In this document: piece by piece, positions 62,403-64,000 of the stretch
Numbering within the stretch: position 1 is the first letter of the stretch
Layout: each line of letters opens with the position of its first letter
The notes under the pieces: model-generated
What the model was told of the DNA's origin: nothing
The model's database searches: none
What the model saw: the letters and a program-made list of their open reading frames with translations, nothing else
Position numbers and translations under genes: made by a program
Assembly (NCBI GenBank): GCA_963781775.1
Contig: CAWAHE010000011.1
Span: 124,001 to 188,000 of the forward strand
Reading direction: 5' to 3'
Source of the DNA: CAVSRC01 sp963781775
GTDB lineage: Bacteria > Pseudomonadota > Alphaproteobacteria > Rhizobiales > Kaistiaceae
Length of the DNA stretch: 64,000 bases

Positions 62403-63932
62403 TTAGCTGGCCGGGGCGCTCGCCGCCTCGGCCTTCGTCTTTTTCGGCGGCGCGGTGCCCTTGAGGGTAACGAATGAGATCGCCGCCGCGATGAAGCACC
62501 AGATGGCGCCGAACATCATCGCCGCCGAATAGGCCGAGAGGAACGCAGCCTCGACGGCCGGGCGGGCAGCATCGGCGGCCGCCGGGATGACGCCGAAGCG
62601 GGCGCCGGCGGGCGCCGACCAGCCGAAGACGACGCCTGCCGTCGCGCCGAAGATGGCGATGGCGAGTACGCCGGCGAGCCGGCTGGCCGCGTTGCTGATG
62701 CCGGAGGCGGCCCCGGACTTCCCATCGGGCGCGGCATTCATAACGGCCGTGGTGAGTGGCGATGCGGCCAGCGCCATGCCGCCGGCGACAAGAAATACGC
62801 CGGGCATGACGCCGAGCCAAAGATTGGGAATGTTCGCCGCGAAGAACAGGCAGCCTGCGCCGACCAGAATGGGCCCAGCGACGAGGAAGAAGCGCGGGCC
62901 GTATGTGTCGGCGAGCGAGCCGGTGTAGCGCGAGAACACGCCGATGATGAGCCCGAACGGGAGCAGCACGAGGCCGGCCGTTGTGGCACTGAGGCCGCGC
63001 TGCGCCAGCAGATCGAAGGGAACGAGGAAGAGCACGCCGCTCAGCGCACCGTACAGGAACACCGTCACGATGTTCACGCTTGTGAATACCTTGGAGTGGA
63101 ACATCGTCGGCGGCGTGATCGGGTTGGCCGCGTGCAGCTCCACATAGACGTAGACCGCGATCCCGATGAGCCCGGCTGCGATCGCACCGGAAATGAGCGT
63201 CGGGCTGACGTTGCCTTCGGAGATTGCGCTCAGGCCATAGGTCAACGCGCCGAAAGCCGCGACAGCGAGGATAGCGCCCTGCCAGTCGATGCCGCCCTTT
63301 TCGTCCTCGTCGCGGCTTTCCGGCATGTAGCGCCACGCCAGCCACAGGGCCATGACCGCGAGCGGCAGGTTGATCCAGAATGCTGCGCGCCAGGAAAGAA
63401 GGTCGATTAGGAAACCGCCGATCGGTGGGCCGAGGGCAGTGGTCACCGCCGAGGCGGCGGCCCAGGTGCCAATGGCCTTGCCGCGGATGTCCTTGGGGAA
63501 GGTCGCCGCGATGATCGCCAGGCTCTGGGGCACGAGCAGCGCGGCGCCGATGCCCTGCAGCGCACGGGCGGCGATCAGCGTCTCCACGGTCGGCGCGACC
63601 GCGCAGGTCAGCGACGCCAGCGTGAAAGCGACGATGCCGATGAGGAAGATCAGCTTGCGGCCAACGCGGTCGCCGAGGCCGCCGCCGACGAGGATCAGCG
63701 CGCCCAGCATAAGCAGATAGGCGTTTGCCACCCACTGCATGGCGGAGATGTCGGCGGCCAGTTCCTTCTGTATGGCCGGCACGGCGATGCCGACGACGGT
63801 CGAGTCGACAAAGGCCATCGACGAGGCGATGGTCGTGGCCGCCAGGACGTAGGGCCGCGCCTCGACCGTTCCCGGGCTGGCAGGCGGCTGGGGGGCTGCG
63901 CGGCCTTCTGGTGCCAGGGGTCTATGGGTCAC
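62403..63932 (-). CDS. DHA2-family MFS transporter (drug/multidrug type)
   Basis: 509 residues from GTG 63932, with 14 predicted transmembrane spans. The DHA2 motif C region MAFVDSTVVGIAVPAIQKEL, motif A GGGLGDRVGRKLIFLIG and the IGAALLVPQSLAIIAATFP motif mark the EmrB/QacA-like subfamily. The C-terminal hydrophilic tail is Lys/Ala-rich. It likely exports hydrophobic or toxic compounds. It runs up to the right edge region; the last 68 bp of the window show nothing. Confidence 0.88.
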   Translation of the reverse strand: MTHRPLAPEGRAAPQPPASPGTVEARPYVLAATTIASSMAFVDSTVVGIAVPAIQKELAADISAMQWVANAYLLMLGALILVGGGLGDRVGRKLIFLIGIVAFTLASLTCAVAPTVETLIAARALQGIGAALLVPQSLAIIAATFPKDIRGKAIGTWAAASAVTTALGPPIGGFLIDLLSWRAAFWINLPLAVMALWLAWRYMPESRDEDEKGGIDWQGAILAVAAFGALTYGLSAISEGNVSPTLISGAIAAGLIGIAVYVYVELHAANPITPPTMFHSKVFTSVNIVTVFLYGALSGVLFLVPFDLLAQRGLSATTAGLVLLPFGLIIGVFSRYTGSLADTYGPRFFLVAGPILVGAGCLFFAANIPNLWLGVMPGVFLVAGGMALAASPLTTAVMNAAPDGKSGAASGISNAASRLAGVLAIAIFGATAGVVFGWSAPAGARFGVIPAAADAARPAVEAAFLSAYSAAMMFGAIWCFIAAAISFVTLKGTAPPKKTKAEAASAPAS

Positions 63933-64000
63933 GGAAGGCAGCCTCCCCGCATCGCTGACAATCGCAGGTCAGTTTATCGCCCGCCCGATGCCGTGGCGAG

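Overview
The window looks like chromosomal DNA from a high-GC alphaproteobacterium, most likely of the order Hyphomicrobiales (Rhizobiales). The evidence is a RopB/Omp25-type outer-membrane barrel, a Blastochloris-type homospermidine synthase, an alphaproteobacterial ornithine/lysine decarboxylase with a long leader, a TakP-like TRAP binding protein, CobW plus WD40 zinc genes, and several solute-binding-protein transport operons. I saw no rRNA, tRNA, CRISPR array, insertion sequence, phage gene or conjugation gene. Gene density is high and 4-nt ATGA/GTGA overlaps are common.

Layout, left to right. (1) 1-5.3 kb: the 5' end of a fused indolepyruvate:ferredoxin oxidoreductase on the minus strand, a TRAP transporter whose large subunit is frameshifted and carries a PNFGG-repeat tail, a TakP-like binding protein, and a class-I glutamine amidotransferase. 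(2) 5.4-12 kb, minus strand: DoxX protein; an operon of a TIR-like/TRAFs-binding protein, a DUF1007 protein and a frameshifted NicO metal transporter; gamma-glutamyltransferase and amidase. (3) 12.1-25 kb: ArsR-SRPBCC pair from an apparently leaderless promoter, decarboxylase with a structured leader, GNAT, outer-membrane barrel, sulfotransferase, lipase, epimerase-like protein, M3 and S41 peptidases, homospermidine synthase, and NDH-2. (4) 26-32.8 kb: WD40 and CobW metal genes, a small secreted protein, LysR, VOC protein, a hydrolase-TetR operon behind an operator, and GNAT. (5) 32.8-41 kb, minus strand: a dpp/opp-type peptide ABC transporter with two paralogous binding proteins, and an SDR.

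(6) 41-55 kb is the most coherent accessory region. It holds two paralogous FAD-linked oxidases, a creatininase-family amidohydrolase, a GGDEF-EAL regulator, 8-oxoguanine deaminase, RidA, a three-part NMT1/THI5-type ABC importer with a highly structured leader, a CodA-like amidohydrolase, a quinone/nitro-type flavin reductase and MarR. Together they suggest uptake, deamination, oxidation and ring opening of a nitrogen heterocycle such as an oxidised purine or pyrimidine. (7) 55-64 kb: sugar-acid or hydroxy-acid metabolism (SDRs, EamA exporter, D-2-hydroxyacid dehydrogenase, DenD-like and BDH2-like dehydrogenases, PEP mutase family), GNAT, a PLP aminotransferase and a DHA2 efflux pump.

Three genes (dctM-like, nicO-like, and probably the epimerase-like gene) carry single-base frameshifts. 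They may be real decay or assembly error. Function calls rest on motif and family recognition by eye; no database search was run.
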